A stretch of 64,000 nucleotides of DNA from Aphrocallistes beatrix (lineage: Eukaryota > Porifera > Hexactinellida > Sceptrulophora > Aphrocallistidae), in contig OY725498.1 in NCBI GenBank assembly GCA_963281255.1, positions 4,154,001-4,218,000 on the forward strand, written 5' to 3'. This document shows positions 43,007-53,366 of this stretch, in pieces. Positions within the stretch are counted from its first letter, which is position 1. Each line of letters opens with the position of its first letter. Made by a program: the position numbers and the translations under genes. The notes under the pieces were generated by a model. It saw only the letters and a list, made by a program, of their open reading frames with translations. It ran no database searches and was not told the DNA's origin.

Positions 43007-46000
43007 TTAAAAGAATCTTTTCATAAATGGAAAAATTTTGAATAAGCCTTGCATGAAGGTACTACGATCATTTGGTCTCTCCTCAGGATTGGTAGGACAC
43101 CTTTTCATGAGTTCTTCTATTTCTGAGAGAACCTGATTTTTTGTAATAGACTTCCATTCTAACAGTTCTTCCTCTGGCAAATCAATTTCCTGACCGAATA
43201 ATTTATCATGGAAATTAACGATGACCCATTTCCAATAAATAGAATTTTTAGAATCTCCTGCATCAATATCCCAATCTGAAGCAATCTCTGCATAATTATT
43301 AATAAAATGTTCCGGTTTGATCTGAAATTTTCCTCCTACTAGAACCTTTGTAGAGCAATCGCTATAGTCAAGTTTTCTCCTACTTCCTACATCAACCTGT
43401 TTAGGCCCACCATCTGATTCATATCCGGGTGGATGGGGTGCCAAATCTGGAACAGAATCATCAACAGGTAAGTTCTGAATATTAACTGGAGAATCTAGTT
43501 CCGCTGGGGCTTGAACATTACTAACGACATCATCATACTGAGGTAAATCAGGATCATGGAGTGGAGGTATGGGAACAACTTTCTTCCCTTGATTAGGAGC
43601 TAGGCTACGTGTTGATTTGTTTGGATTTTCCCTCAAAATGATGCTTGTAGTGAGTCTTTCTCTGGGCTGATAATGCCTGAGCAATTCTGGTTTGAGACAA
43701 TGCGGTCTGTGGAAGACTCCACAGCTATGTTTGTGCTCGCCTGCATTCAGAGTGCAGAGTTCGTTACAAAACCTGCAACAACTTTTACACTGAATAAAGC
43801 TACGAACAATTTGATTTTTCAATTCCATACAGAATGTTAGAGGAACACAATCAACCTCGAAACTTCTCATGTTTTCTTTAAACGCAGTAATGAACCTATC
43901 AAAATCACAAATAGTATGTGTATTAAAAAAGTTTAACTCATCTTTCGCATTGAAGTTAATTTTCTCATCAATATTCGCCAAGAAAAGTTCCTTCCAGAAT
44001 TCTTTAACTTTCTTTTTCTCGCTTTCAGATAAATTAGAAGGAATCAAAATATTCTTTTTAATCTCCATAGAAATCGAATTTATTGCGGCCGTTGCAGATT
44101 TAATACTGAAATGAATTAAATCTTCTCGTTCTGTCTCAAAAATTTTGAGAGCAAATTCATTATTTTCCTTTACATAGAAAATTTGTTTCATTTTGTTGAG
44201 CAACCAAAACTCAATATAATCAATCGGATTTTTTATATATAAAAGGTATTCTGTGAATTTTTCTTCTTGGCACAAATCACCCAATACTGACATTTGTAAT
44301 TGAAACTTCGTAGAGAATTTTTTAAGTTTTAGAAAATGATCTAGCATCCCTTTCTTCATTTTCTCATTTGCTATATTAGTTATTTCAGTAATCAAAATCG
44401 TAGACAATTTAAGAGCTGCAATAATTTCGTCTGCAATTCCTTTCCATTTTCTAATAAAATAATTTTTGTATTCAGGCTTTTTCGATTCGAGCATTGCGCT
44501 TACTGACACGTGTTCAATGTATTCTTTCTGTAATCCTTCAAAGTGAGTCACTTTTCTACAGCACTCATAGAAGATTAGATCATTTATGAATTGGTTTGGG
44601 AGAACATTTTCAGATCTCTTGCTCTCTGTTTCGCATGCGTTTTTGACGCTTTCGATTATCCATTCGAAATAGCTGAAAGAGAAGAACATGTTGCTATCAC
44701 ATTTATTTGCAACAAGTTCATCACATTCATCACGAACATGTTGAACGATGTTTTCTAACTTTTGTCTAACTAATCGCTCCGTATCCTCGAACGTTATTTC
44801 GCTGGAATCAATGTTACTCTTTTTCAAAGGAGTGCTTGGGTGTACTTTAATGTACTTATCATCAACAGGGAATTGATTCGTGGTACAGAATTCGATAAAG
44901 TTAGAGAAATCATTTAGCATAGTCTTTTTGTCAGCTAGTTTGACATCTTGAAGTCGAGGTGATTCAGTTAGCAATTTTTTCAACTCAACCTGGATGTCAA
45001 TAACTTCAACTTTTCCCTGATTCGGGATACTTTGAGTAAGTTTTTTCCATTTATCATCGAAAATTTCAGATATCTGGATATTTGTTAGGCCTGCAAATGT
45101 TTCTTTGCTATCACCAAATTCATCCATAATATTTTGGTATAGATTTTTTTCGGCGTCATTGAACATATTTTGTATAACTCTTTTATGTTTTTGCTTGTTA
45201 TAAATTTCTTTCAAACTTGAGAAAGAATACTGAAATTCTTTGTCCCGTAGAGATTTGAAAAAAATGTCGGATGTCTCTTCTCTTGGACTCAGAAGCTCTT
45301 TGCTGGGATGATTTATAAAAAAATCACTTTTTATTCTCTCCTGTTCTTCCATACAAATTGTATCCACAAGTTCTCTTAACTTAAGAATCATTTCGTTCCA
45401 AAGAATCTCAAGATCATCTCCTTCTTTGCATTCAATCATTTTAGAACTTTCTCTTACCCATACAGATAATAGTTGAGTGAACAAAGCTGTCCATTGAGAT
45501 TGAGCAGAGTCTAATTCATAGAGAGCGTTCAATTCTTGAACATTTTTGTAGTTGAATACGAAGTCTTCCTTCAGAACAGAGTCCCATAAATCTTTCACCT
45601 TCATTGCAATTTTTGGTAAAGTTAAGCATGACTGAGAAAGTTCAGCTGATTTCAATAGGACAAACCTTCGTAGTTTATCTGCAGCTTCACAATAGCCGGG
45701 GTTAATGGGTGCCATGGGGGGGTCGCCTTTAAAAAGAGTAGGAAAATAGAAAATATCCTCTTTGGGATTAAATTCTATTACGCTATTAAAATTCTGAAAC
45801 AAATCAGATACTTTTTCTTTCTTTGCTGCTGTTAAAGTTATTTCATCTAAAAGTTGAACAAAATTTCTTGTGTTTACTGCGAGTATATTTTCCATATTAA
45901 TGGCTGCTGCGTTCTGATGGACAAACATGCATTTGGGTTTAACGCTAGCTTTTCTCATTCTAATCAAAGCGTAAATGGTAATCTGCAAAATATCCTGTAT

Positions 46001-48229
46001 TTCATTGGAATGTTCACCTAAAATATTTATTATTGTAAGATCCGCTAATCCAATGGCGAATGTAGCGATTTCATTATCATGCAAGTACGTTTCTTGCGCA
46101 GCTAATTCTGGAGCTCTAAGTCCTTCCGTGTCAATGATTAATATGTAGTCGTAGCCCAGTTGTTGCGCTGCTTCTGGTTCAATGTGAACTAGATGCATAA
46201 AAGCACCTTTCGTGCACTTTCCAGCCGACACCGCGAACTCTAGACCGAACATTGTATTGAGAAGTGTTGATTTCCCACTACTCTGTACCCCGAGCACAGA
46301 TATCACATAGAACCGCTTTGAATGTCCGATTAAGCTACTCAGTTGAAAAAGTATATCAGAAACCCATTTAGTCGGAATATGCGAGACATCTCCGTCAAGA
46401 ATTTCAAGCTGAAAACCGGAAAGCAGCAGTCGGCTAGCCATGATGATGAGATCATTGGGGTCAATTTGTAAACTGTTCATTATTTGGGTGAAATCTGTAT
46501 TGCTGGATTGTTTGCAGACTTCATAAATCTGACTTAACTCCCGGAATACGTGTTCAATGCCGAGCGAAGATTTCGAAATATTTTGACTAATTTGATCTAA
46601 TTTATTGTTCAGATCACTTAATTTCCTGTTCGGATGATTCCTGCTCTCTTCAAATAATACATCTCTCTCCTCTTTGTATTGTTTGTAGAGCTCAGGGATG
46701 TACCGTTTCGAAAGTTTATCAAGCTCATTTTGGAAAAGTCTCCAAAATACTTCTGAATTGCTATACTTAAACTCCTTCACTTTACCGAGAATATGCTGCA
46801 TGCTGTAAGATGGAACTTGTCTAAGATATTCCAACTGTTGTTTTCTAATATTTTCTCGTTCATTTCTTTTCAACTTTACATCGTGCTGTTGATCCTTAGT
46901 TTTTCGGTAAAAATTACGGTAGTTCTCAGCCATTTTTTTCCACGAGGTTCCTTGCAGTGGCAACATTTTAACTTTAACTTCACTCAGCTCTACCTGGGAG
47001 TGATCTTGTGGCATTTCCTCCATTAATATGCTCTGTACTTCTGCTGAATTTATCTGGATATCCGATTCATCAATTTCCTCTGAAAATATGTCCACTCTTT
47101 GTGCATGTCCAATGAAATCATTAATGCATCGCTTTTTATCAGAATTTTTCAATCCAGTTGTAATTGCATTGATGAACTTTGATTTGTCTTCTGCTTCATT
47201 CTTGCATAATTTTATCAAATTAGATTGGTTTGGTTTATAGTCTTTGAGTTTTCTTAAATCATAGCGTTTTCCTAAGGATTCCACCACGAGAATTAAGTGG
47301 GGGATTTCCTCTGAACTGTTCCGTGAATTGACACGTTCAAATATGTATTCAAGAACTTGGATATTATCTTCATTGAAGTGCTGTGGAGATATGAATATCA
47401 ACAGAACGTTCGAAACTGAGAGTAGAAATGTGAGCTGCTTTTGAAGAGAGGTTGCATCTCCTCTCAAGTTTAAGAAGGTGAGTGGTTCCTCGAAATTGTC
47501 TTTCTTCCCAGAAGGTAAATACCAACCAATTTCAACTGTTTGATTTAGCAAATAATTCGTTTGAACACTTCCTTCGCAACTTCGATGGAAAAAATAGCTG
47601 TGGGACACATTGAGGAGATCATTGAGTAATTTAGATTTCGATCTTTCCATTCCTTCACTGCCAATTCTAAGAGCAGACACAGTATTCATTGGGTGATCGA
47701 CAACTGGGAATTCGTATTTCTTACTGTCACTCAAAGAACATTCTTTGAAAAGTTTTTGGAAAGAAAATGAATAGAGAATTAATTTTTGGCTAAAAGGATC
47801 AAATGCGATGAGTGGTAATGAGAGTTGACATTTTGCAACTTTAACAACGAATTTCTGTCTGTATATTTTGTCGCACGAAAAGAAAATGAGTAGAAATATA
47901 TCCATCGGATGTACGGAAGAAGAATTCTTCTCCTTGTCTTCTAGCATAAGTTCGAGGTAGTTCAATTCATTAGGATTTTGTTCCTCATTGGGCGAAAAAA
48001 GTTTTTGTAAAGAATTTGATAAAGTTCTCGATTCATAGTTCAGAAGATTCAAACTATTCAACATAATTTTGGGAATATCAGACACTATAATGTCTTCTTC
48101 TATCTCATTGATATGAAAAACCTGAATTCTTGTAGCCAGGGTAAAATTGATCACTTCCCATTTCTTAATTTCTAACACCTCCAATAATAATTTCAATCCT
48201 AAAAAATGACAAATGATTTTACTAGGCAT
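43007..48229 (-). CDS. Very large GTPase of the GVIN/URGCP (interferon-induced) type
   Basis: An uninterrupted frame of about 1740 codons. The N-terminal third matches the URGCP/GVIN region (DIFLLIFFSCDKIYRQKF..AKCQLSLPL, WYLPSGKK..PLTFLNLRGD). The GTPase has a P-loop GVQSSGKST at about residue 647-655 counted from the ATG, an invariant threonine region GKCTKGAFMH, a G3 motif DTEGL at about 700, and MFVHQN near the G4 position. A long helical region follows. A Cys/His cluster (CKSCCRFC...C...HKHSC..FHRPHC) lies at about 1480-1515, followed by a proline-rich linker and the family C-terminal block ASDWDI...SIYWKWVIVNFHDKLF. At 1.74k residues it is shorter than vertebrate GVINs of about 2.4k but complete in order. 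Predicted cytosolic. The ATG at 48229 is used; the frame continues six codons upstream to a TAG that could be a splice acceptor (TTTGTAG). Confidence 0.9.
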   Translation of the reverse strand: MPSKIICHFLGLKLLLEVLEIKKWEVINFTLATRIQVFHINEIEEDIIVSDIPKIMLNSLNLLNYESRTLSNSLQKLFSPNEEQNPNELNYLELMLEDKEKNSSSVHPMDIFLLIFFSCDKIYRQKFVVKVAKCQLSLPLIAFDPFSQKLILYSFSFQKLFKECSLSDSKKYEFPVVDHPMNTVSALRIGSEGMERSKSKLLNDLLNVSHSYFFHRSCEGSVQTNYLLNQTVEIGWYLPSGKKDNFEEPLTFLNLRGDATSLQKQLTFLLSVSNVLLIFISPQHFNEDNIQVLEYIFERVNSRNSSEEIPHLILVVESLGKRYDLRKLKDYKPNQSNLIKLCKNEAEDKSKFINAITTGLKNSDKKRCINDFIGHAQRVDIFSEEIDESDIQINSAEVQSILMEEMPQDHSQVELSEVKVKMLPLQGTSWKKMAENYRNFYRKTKDQQHDVKLKRNERENIRKQQLEYLRQVPSYSMQHILGKVKEFKYSNSEVFWRLFQNELDKLSKRYIPELYKQYKEERDVLFEESRNHPNRKLSDLNNKLDQISQNISKSSLGIEHVFRELSQIYEVCKQSSNTDFTQIMNSLQIDPNDLIIMASRLLLSGFQLEILDGDVSHIPTKWVSDILFQLSSLIGHSKRFYVISVLGVQSSGKSTLLNTMFGLEFAVSAGKCTKGAFMHLVHIEPEAAQQLGYDYILIIDTEGLRAPELAAQETYLHDNEIATFAIGLADLTIINILGEHSNEIQDILQITIYALIRMRKASVKPKCMFVHQNAAAINMENILAVNTRNFVQLLDEITLTAAKKEKVSDLFQNFNSVIEFNPKEDIFYFPTLFKGDPPMAPINPGYCEAADKLRRFVLLKSAELSQSCLTLPKIAMKVKDLWDSVLKEDFVFNYKNVQELNALYELDSAQSQWTALFTQLLSVWVRESSKMIECKEGDDLEILWNEMILKLRELVDTICMEEQERIKSDFFINHPSKELLSPREETSDIFFKSLRDKEFQYSFSSLKEIYNKQKHKRVIQNMFNDAEKNLYQNIMDEFGDSKETFAGLTNIQISEIFDDKWKKLTQSIPNQGKVEVIDIQVELKKLLTESPRLQDVKLADKKTMLNDFSNFIEFCTTNQFPVDDKYIKVHPSTPLKKSNIDSSEITFEDTERLVRQKLENIVQHVRDECDELVANKCDSNMFFSFSYFEWIIESVKNACETESKRSENVLPNQFINDLIFYECCRKVTHFEGLQKEYIEHVSVSAMLESKKPEYKNYFIRKWKGIADEIIAALKLSTILITEITNIANEKMKKGMLDHFLKLKKFSTKFQLQMSVLGDLCQEEKFTEYLLYIKNPIDYIEFWLLNKMKQIFYVKENNEFALKIFETEREDLIHFSIKSATAAINSISMEIKKNILIPSNLSESEKKKVKEFWKELFLANIDEKINFNAKDELNFFNTHTICDFDRFITAFKENMRSFEVDCVPLTFCMELKNQIVRSFIQCKSCCRFCNELCTLNAGEHKHSCGVFHRPHCLKPELLRHYQPRERLTTSIILRENPNKSTRSLAPNQGKKVVPIPPLHDPDLPQYDDVVSNVQAPAELDSPVNIQNLPVDDSVPDLAPHPPGYESDGGPKQVDVGSRRKLDYSDCSTKVLVGGKFQIKPEHFINNYAEIASDWDIDAGDSKNSIYWKWVIVNFHDKLFGQEIDLPEEELLEWKSITKNQVLSEIEELMKRCPTNPEERPNDRSTFMQGLFKIFPFMKRFF

Positions 48230-48945
48230 GGGATACAGCCCTAACAATCCCTTCTACAAATGATTTGAGAAGATATGCATAAACTAAAATAACAATTATG
48301 TATTGAAATATAATTTAATTTTAAAACTACTACGTATTACTATCTTGGAAAGTAATATACAGTTGAAACCGTTTTTTTCTTACTATTATTTAAAGGTTCA
48401 AACAGTAAGAAAAAAGAAATTAACCTTTAAATGGCGCTAGATTTTTGCTAACTCATTTCCGGTTAAGGCATTTTGGGCGGGGAAACCTTAGAAGTGTGGG
48501 GTCTTTCCTATAAATAGAAATGACCCCAGGTAATTTAAGGGTTTTAATATAGATTTGGAATTTTTATACCATAAATATTCTGAAATAGTAACAAAAAGCG
48601 ATAAGGTTTCGACTGTATATCTATATGTAAGGTTAGATGTTTACGGGAAAAGAAGGATAAGCCTTTTGAAAAAGGACTTTTTTATATACTTAGAGTGCTA
48701 TCTTTGGTATGAATACTACATAGATGAAATTCCAGTAGATGTAGCAGATCAAAGAAAAAATATATTTGCTTCATAAAAATTAAGGTCATATAAATTTTGG
48801 CGAATTATGGTGTACATAAAGAGATCCTACATGCGAAATTTGGTAGAAAACGGACTTTTAGATTTTGTAAGAGTCTGCATAGAATACAATACAGTGTATA
48901 TGCATACATAGGGACAGAAGTAGAATGCTATCCATGGCACAAAGA
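48230..48945. other. Upstream region of the large GTPase
   Basis: It holds the GGGCGGGGAA/TATA module (48449-48518) pointing away from the gene. At about 48810-48870 is a copy of the dispersed repeat seen at 31560-31640. A 73-codon plus-strand frame at 48555-48776 has no ATG and no recognisable domain. Confidence 0.4.
48449..48518 (+). promoter_or_regulatory. E2F-like box plus TATA module
   Basis: TTGCTAACTCATTTCCGGT is followed by CATTTTGGGCGGGGAA, and about 30 bp later by CCTATAAATAG. The first two blocks recur almost identically at 62767-62805 with TATAAATAG downstream. GGGCGGGGAA resembles an E2F site; the spacing to TATA fits a promoter directed to the right, divergent from the GTPase gene. 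Confidence 0.45.
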
Positions 48946-49075
48946 CTGGGGCGTAGCCAAGGGCCTGCCAGGGACCCCGGCAGCCTCATTAACTTCTGGC
49001 AGGCCCGCCAGGACCTGTTAATTTGTCGCTTTAGGTTGCTGCAGGCTCAGGTTGGGGTGACTGGCCACGTCCCTG
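48946..49075. mobile_element. Small hAT-type MITE
   Basis: The ends CTGGGGCGTAGCCA and TGGCCACGTCCCTG are imperfect inverted repeats. The flanks CACAAAGA and CACAAGGG match at 6 of 8. The interior is GC-rich (GGCCTGCC, GGCAGGCC). Confidence 0.65.
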
Positions 49076-50171
49076 CACAAGGGCAGCTTTAGATGCACTC
49101 TAGCTATTACAAGCCGTTGAAGTGTGTTGCCTGATTTTATACAACTAGATTTCTTATATACTTATTTACCTGGAGATATGTCTTCAAGACTGATATACTG
49201 AGAGGGCCTATCTGCATACGACTTTGACTCTTCTGTCAATGAGATACTTTTCATGCTTATTGGACCTATAAAAATGGACAAATCTGAGGTATCAGAGATC
49301 TCTAATTGCTCTCTATAACTATGTTAATATTAATATTCTTAGTCATAAACAACATGTCTACTTAAATTAATTTTAAACACAATACAATTATTAACTAATA
49401 AGTTACCGAAATCATCATAAAAAGATGTTCTTTTGCCAGAATTCAGTGAATTATCATATCCAAAAGCAGTAGCCATATTTACTCTTTAACTAGTAAGTAT
49501 ATTCAATAAGAAAAATCAATAAGTTAATACGCAAATTCTCATGTGGAAATATGACAGGAAATTTCGTCTCAAGTTAGGCGAATTTTCCTGAATGTGCGTT
49601 CTTTCGTTTGAAAAAAATTCGCCTAACTTCTTAACCTGTGGCCCTCTTTCAGATTGGTAGAGTATTCATTTCATTTTTGAGACCTTTGTATTCAACTAAA
49701 TTTCCGTTATGAACAAAGTCAGATTTAAACAAACGCCGTACACTTGGTTAATTATCGATGGTAAACAAATATACTTGTATAGCTTGTCACGCCATAACAG
49801 ACCGGAACGGTTCGGACCAGTCATGGTTGTCATAAATAAATAGTCCAGCGATAAATCCTGGGATAAATGTGCTGTGTTATCATATTGTATTAGGAGTAAA
49901 AATATAAATGAAGAATGGTAAAATATTAGTAAAATTTGAAAGATATTTGCCTGGATTAGTTAAGGCAATTACTAGGCTGGTTAGCTGGTTAGGCTGGTGA
50001 GTTGTTGACTGATCCCCGATCAGTTAAAACGTGACAGTCTAATGACAAGTCATAATAACTTCTCCGATATTAGAGTAGGACTCAACTCTCGTTGAATGTT
50101 AGTCTAAAAACCCGAAATAAAACACACAGAGCACCTAAGGCATACTTTGTAATAAATATGCATATGTATAT
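49076..50171. other. Gene-free spacer
   Basis: No coding region or bounded repeat was recognised, apart from a short inverted pair of TTCGCCTAACTT-like motifs near 49575-49630. Confidence 0.4.
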
Positions 50172-50633
50172 TACCCCGACAAAGGTATTCGACCACCAAG
50201 AAAACCTCCATACAAATAGTATTAGAGTGGATCTATCAAAGGAATATGTACTCAAACTGTAAGAATTATTCTATATTTTTATTCCAAATTCGTAAACTAC
50301 ACATCTGAATTACTCATTTTTGAAACTTTCAACATAATACTTACTCTCATGTAGAAAATTATTAATCTGTGTCACTTTGTGTCACTAATCGCCATCATAT
50401 ATAATGGTCGTGACTAGGGGCTAGCATCAGGTATCAAAGGTAGTTATTTTTGAACTTGGGAGTTAGTATTTGAGTTGAGGCTCTCAATTATGAGTAATTA
50501 GAATGCGTAGATTACGAATATGAAAGAAAAAATAGAAGATTTCTTACAGTTTAAGTACATATTCCTTTATGAAAAGACTTTAATACTATTTGTATGGAGG
50601 TTTTCGTGGTGGTGGGATACTCTTGTCCGGGTA
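50172..50633. mobile_element. TIR MITE, about 150-bp arms
   Basis: TACCCCGACAAAGGTATTCG at the left is mirrored by a right end reading ...GGATACTCTTGTCCGGGTA. The arms continue as inverted repeats through AAAACCTCCATACAAATAGT and GGAATATGTACT. The target duplication is possibly TA. Non-coding. Confidence 0.75.
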
Positions 50634-51067
50634 CTTAATGTAAAATCTATAGATTAACCATTACAATAATTTATATGACATGTCCTTTGTACAATTCAAG
50701 TGCGCCTTTCTAGTCTATAGATTGATAATAACAGACTAGTGCATGTTAGAAGTGCAGTGTCAACTGATACTCTTCCAACCATGAGCCACTGTGCATATAC
50801 TGATTTAAAGATTCATCAGTTCAACCTAAAGATATGATAGATCTGGTTTCGAATTTCATATTTTAGATTATATAATATTTATATGAAAGAGAAGAGGTCA
50901 CTTCTATCAACTAATATCATCAGACAAAAAGTAAGCGAGGTATTTATTCTAATATAATTTCATACTTTATACAGTACTATGCAATAAGTTTAAAAATACA
51001 AATACACAAAATGAAGTCTTGAACTTAGTTTAGTCTAGCTATTGTATACGTACGTGCGTGTGATGTG

Positions 51068-51634
51068 TTATTCACTAGTATCTCTTTGCTTTAGTACTAT
51101 TTTCTTAACTTTTGGCGTATGCATTTTCTTATAGTTAGAAGAAAAAGTAAACTCGTCATGTGCAATATTACTCGATTTATGTTTCTGATCTCCTGTTACA
51201 ATGCTTCCCATACTGCGAATAGTTTGGAGCATTTCCTCATTCCATTCTAGTCTCACTTGTGGTTTAGTCGATTCTTGCTTGAGTTCATTCAGCTTTAATT
51301 CAATATCATTAATATGTCTGTCTTTAACAGACTTAACAAACGGACTCTCTTCAAGATCTGAATTAGAACAGTCACGGAGTTTCTCTAATGATAAAATGGA
51401 CTTCTCTCTTGATTCCTGATCTTCAGAATATTTTGCAGTTATTACATCCAACTCGTCCAATAATTCATTTTCTCTATCATGTAACCTTTCGACCAGTAAT
51501 TTAAAGTTAGATTTTATTTCCTTTCTAACTGATTCAATATTTTTTAAAACATCTGTTTCGGCACCAAATTGGCAAAATGTTAGCAATAATACTGAGCCTA
51601 AAAGTAGAGAGAATAATAGAAACAATTCATTCAT
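51068..51634 (-). CDS. Secreted or membrane-anchored coil-only relative of the NHL family
   Basis: 188 residues. Residues 1-26 form a signal peptide or signal anchor (MNELFLLFSLLLGSVLLLTF, then CQFGAE). Residues about 28-150 match the NHL family's coiled coil in order: VRKEIKSNFKLLVERLHDRE with NELLDELDVI (family: VQKEIETHF.QLIDCLK.RK..LL.EL), a central heptad region, and VRLEWNEEMLQTIRSMGSIV (family: ISLDFDKTILELAGTIGRLTV). A short basic tail replaces the NHL propeller (TPKVKKIVLKQRD). The similarity is from reading, not from a search. If the first segment is cleaved the product is secreted or luminal; otherwise it is type II anchored. It could dimerise with NHL-protein coils only if they share a compartment. 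The start at 51634 is the first ATG and opens the signal peptide directly. Confidence 0.7.
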   Translation of the reverse strand: MNELFLLFSLLLGSVLLLTFCQFGAETDVLKNIESVRKEIKSNFKLLVERLHDRENELLDELDVITAKYSEDQESREKSILSLEKLRDCSNSDLEESPFVKSVKDRHINDIELKLNELKQESTKPQVRLEWNEEMLQTIRSMGSIVTGDQKHKSSNIAHDEFTFSSNYKKMHTPKVKKIVLKQRDTSE

Positions 51635-52346
51635 AATGAAGCAAGAATAAATGGTTTGTATTGTGATTTATTAAAAGTGATAAACAGGAATAATTACATA
51701 AATCAGTGTTATAATCGACAGTGTTGACCTCAGTATTAATTAGTGCTGTGGCGTATAACAAACAGTTTGTTGATTGGAATTTTTCTCCAATTTTCTCAGA
51801 CTTTAGATAAAACATTTTATCCTTCACAAAGTGTCCTCCAGCCGCGCAGCGCAAGTAAGCGAAGCCCGCTTGTACTTTTGAATTGGGATTGAAAATCTGT
51901 TTTATACGGCTAATATATCTTAAATCGATAAGCGATCAATTATTTAAACGACACATACTTACCATGAAAGTGCAAAGGAAAGTTGTCCAATATCGAAACA
52001 TGTGTAGTTCTGTAATGATTTTAAAATAAGAAATGCTACAAATACGTGCGAGATAACAGATAATAAATGAATGGAGGAGACTTGAAGGAAATGTAGCAGT
52101 TAAAAAGTTACCCAAAAGGTAATGATTGGATAAAAAAGACTAAGTGGTTTACATGGATATCAAATCGTGTGTAATGGAACAGTTATATAATCAATCATAA
52201 AAATAATTCTGTAACCGAGTTTCTATAAAATAATATAATAGGTCCCGTCTGATTGTATAAAGTTTAATAAGTTTTAATAAACAATATTTACATATAAAAA
52301 TACATGTGTATATATGCACTCTCCAAAAATAAATCCCAGGTAAGCA
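51635..52346. other. Intergenic spacer
   Basis: 51835-51874 is the tail end of a hairpin-ended repeat (CCGCGCAGCGCAAGTAAGCG). The rest is AT-rich without features. Confidence 0.5.
51835..51874 (+). mobile_element. Hairpin-ended repeat, extreme 3' end
   Basis: Only the last 40 bp of the family, ending GAAGCCCGCTTGT, with one mutation in the hairpin. Confidence 0.6.
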
Positions 52347-53366
52347 TCAGGACAGAAGAGGTTCTGTTAAACTAATATTTCTTCTTCTCTTCCGAAAGGA
52401 GATTGTCCATTTCTTGCCGTGAGTAAAATAGGTTAGAGTTATCCACATTATATTAATTATATATATTCCCAAAGAAATGTAGAGTACGAGTTGCATGGAA
52501 TAATGAATAACAGTAATAATGATTTCATATGTTCTCTTCTCCATTCTGATGAAAGGTTCAAAACGACTAAATTGATGAATACTGGAAACCATCTTTTCCA
52601 GCCAATCTAACCACATAGCAATCATAAAACCAAATAAAGCGATCAATAATAAAATGGTAAACCATTTATATCGAACTGCTAACTTCTTATGTTTCTGATA
52701 TAAATAGTATTGATTATCGTTGATGAGATTTCGATAACGCCATTTAAGTAGGTCGTACAAGAATTTAGAATTTTTGATTAACTGGATATATTCGTAAATC
52801 CCGATTATTATAGAGAACAATTGAGCGAGTACAGCTCCAACCAAAGTTAGCAGGGTTAGAAGTAAGAGTAGAATTATGACTATAGAACAGTTTTGAATTC
52901 TCTTTTTGATGGGACTAAATTCCGTATAGGATCGACAGACATAGCTCATATAGATGGTGAGTATATTCACAAAAGAGACAGTAGCTAATCCGGCAATGAA
53001 TCTTAACGAATTTATCGTAGTTATTATAGTTACTTTCACTACAATATGATGCAATGTTGAATTTTTGTTTGTATGTAGTATATTGTGAAGGAAGGCGTAT
53101 TTATCTTTAGCCATTATTAAAGCTACCGCGATCCCTTCAATCAATGTTATAAGGAGCATAAGAACATATTTGTAATACTCCGTCTTATACTGATACCTCA
53201 GCTGTCTATTCTCCTCTGTTTCTTGGAATTTCAAATGTATTCGCTTCCTCCGATAGGTTACAAGTTGGGATATGAAGTAGACTGCCCATCCTAAATACAT
53301 TAGTAGCATAAATGGGAGAGTTATTCCTGATAACACTGTGTTAATTATGTTAAATGCTTGAGTCAT
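52347..53366 (-). CDS. Multi-pass membrane protein, 339 residues, family unknown
   Basis: Six to seven hydrophobic segments: about 8-33, 66-88, 108-138 (long, possibly two), 157-190, 232-253 and 285-316. Loops are rich in K/R (YRRKRIHLKF, FRKRRRN). The C-terminus ends SLTEPLLS, which resembles a dileucine sorting signal for endosomes or lysosomes. No GPCR signature (DRY, NPxxY), transporter motif or catalytic residues are visible, so no function is assigned. The ATG at 53366 starts just before the first segment. It lies 0.7 kb from the coil-only gene on the same strand. Confidence 0.7.
   Translation of the reverse strand: MTQAFNIINTVLSGITLPFMLLMYLGWAVYFISQLVTYRRKRIHLKFQETEENRQLRYQYKTEYYKYVLMLLITLIEGIAVALIMAKDKYAFLHNILHTNKNSTLHHIVVKVTIITTINSLRFIAGLATVSFVNILTIYMSYVCRSYTEFSPIKKRIQNCSIVIILLLLLTLLTLVGAVLAQLFSIIIGIYEYIQLIKNSKFLYDLLKWRYRNLINDNQYYLYQKHKKLAVRYKWFTILLLIALFGFMIAMWLDWLEKMVSSIHQFSRFEPFIRMEKRTYEIIITVIHYSMQLVLYISLGIYIINIMWITLTYFTHGKKWTISFRKRRRNISLTEPLLS

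Noticed and set aside
48230..48247. Start of the large GTPase at 48247
   Set aside because: The codon there is TTG; the first ATG is at 48229, and the upstream TAG looks like part of a splice acceptor.
48555..48776. 73-codon plus-strand frame after the TATA module
   Set aside because: It has no ATG, no known domain and no conservation visible in the window. It would deserve attention only if transcription is shown.
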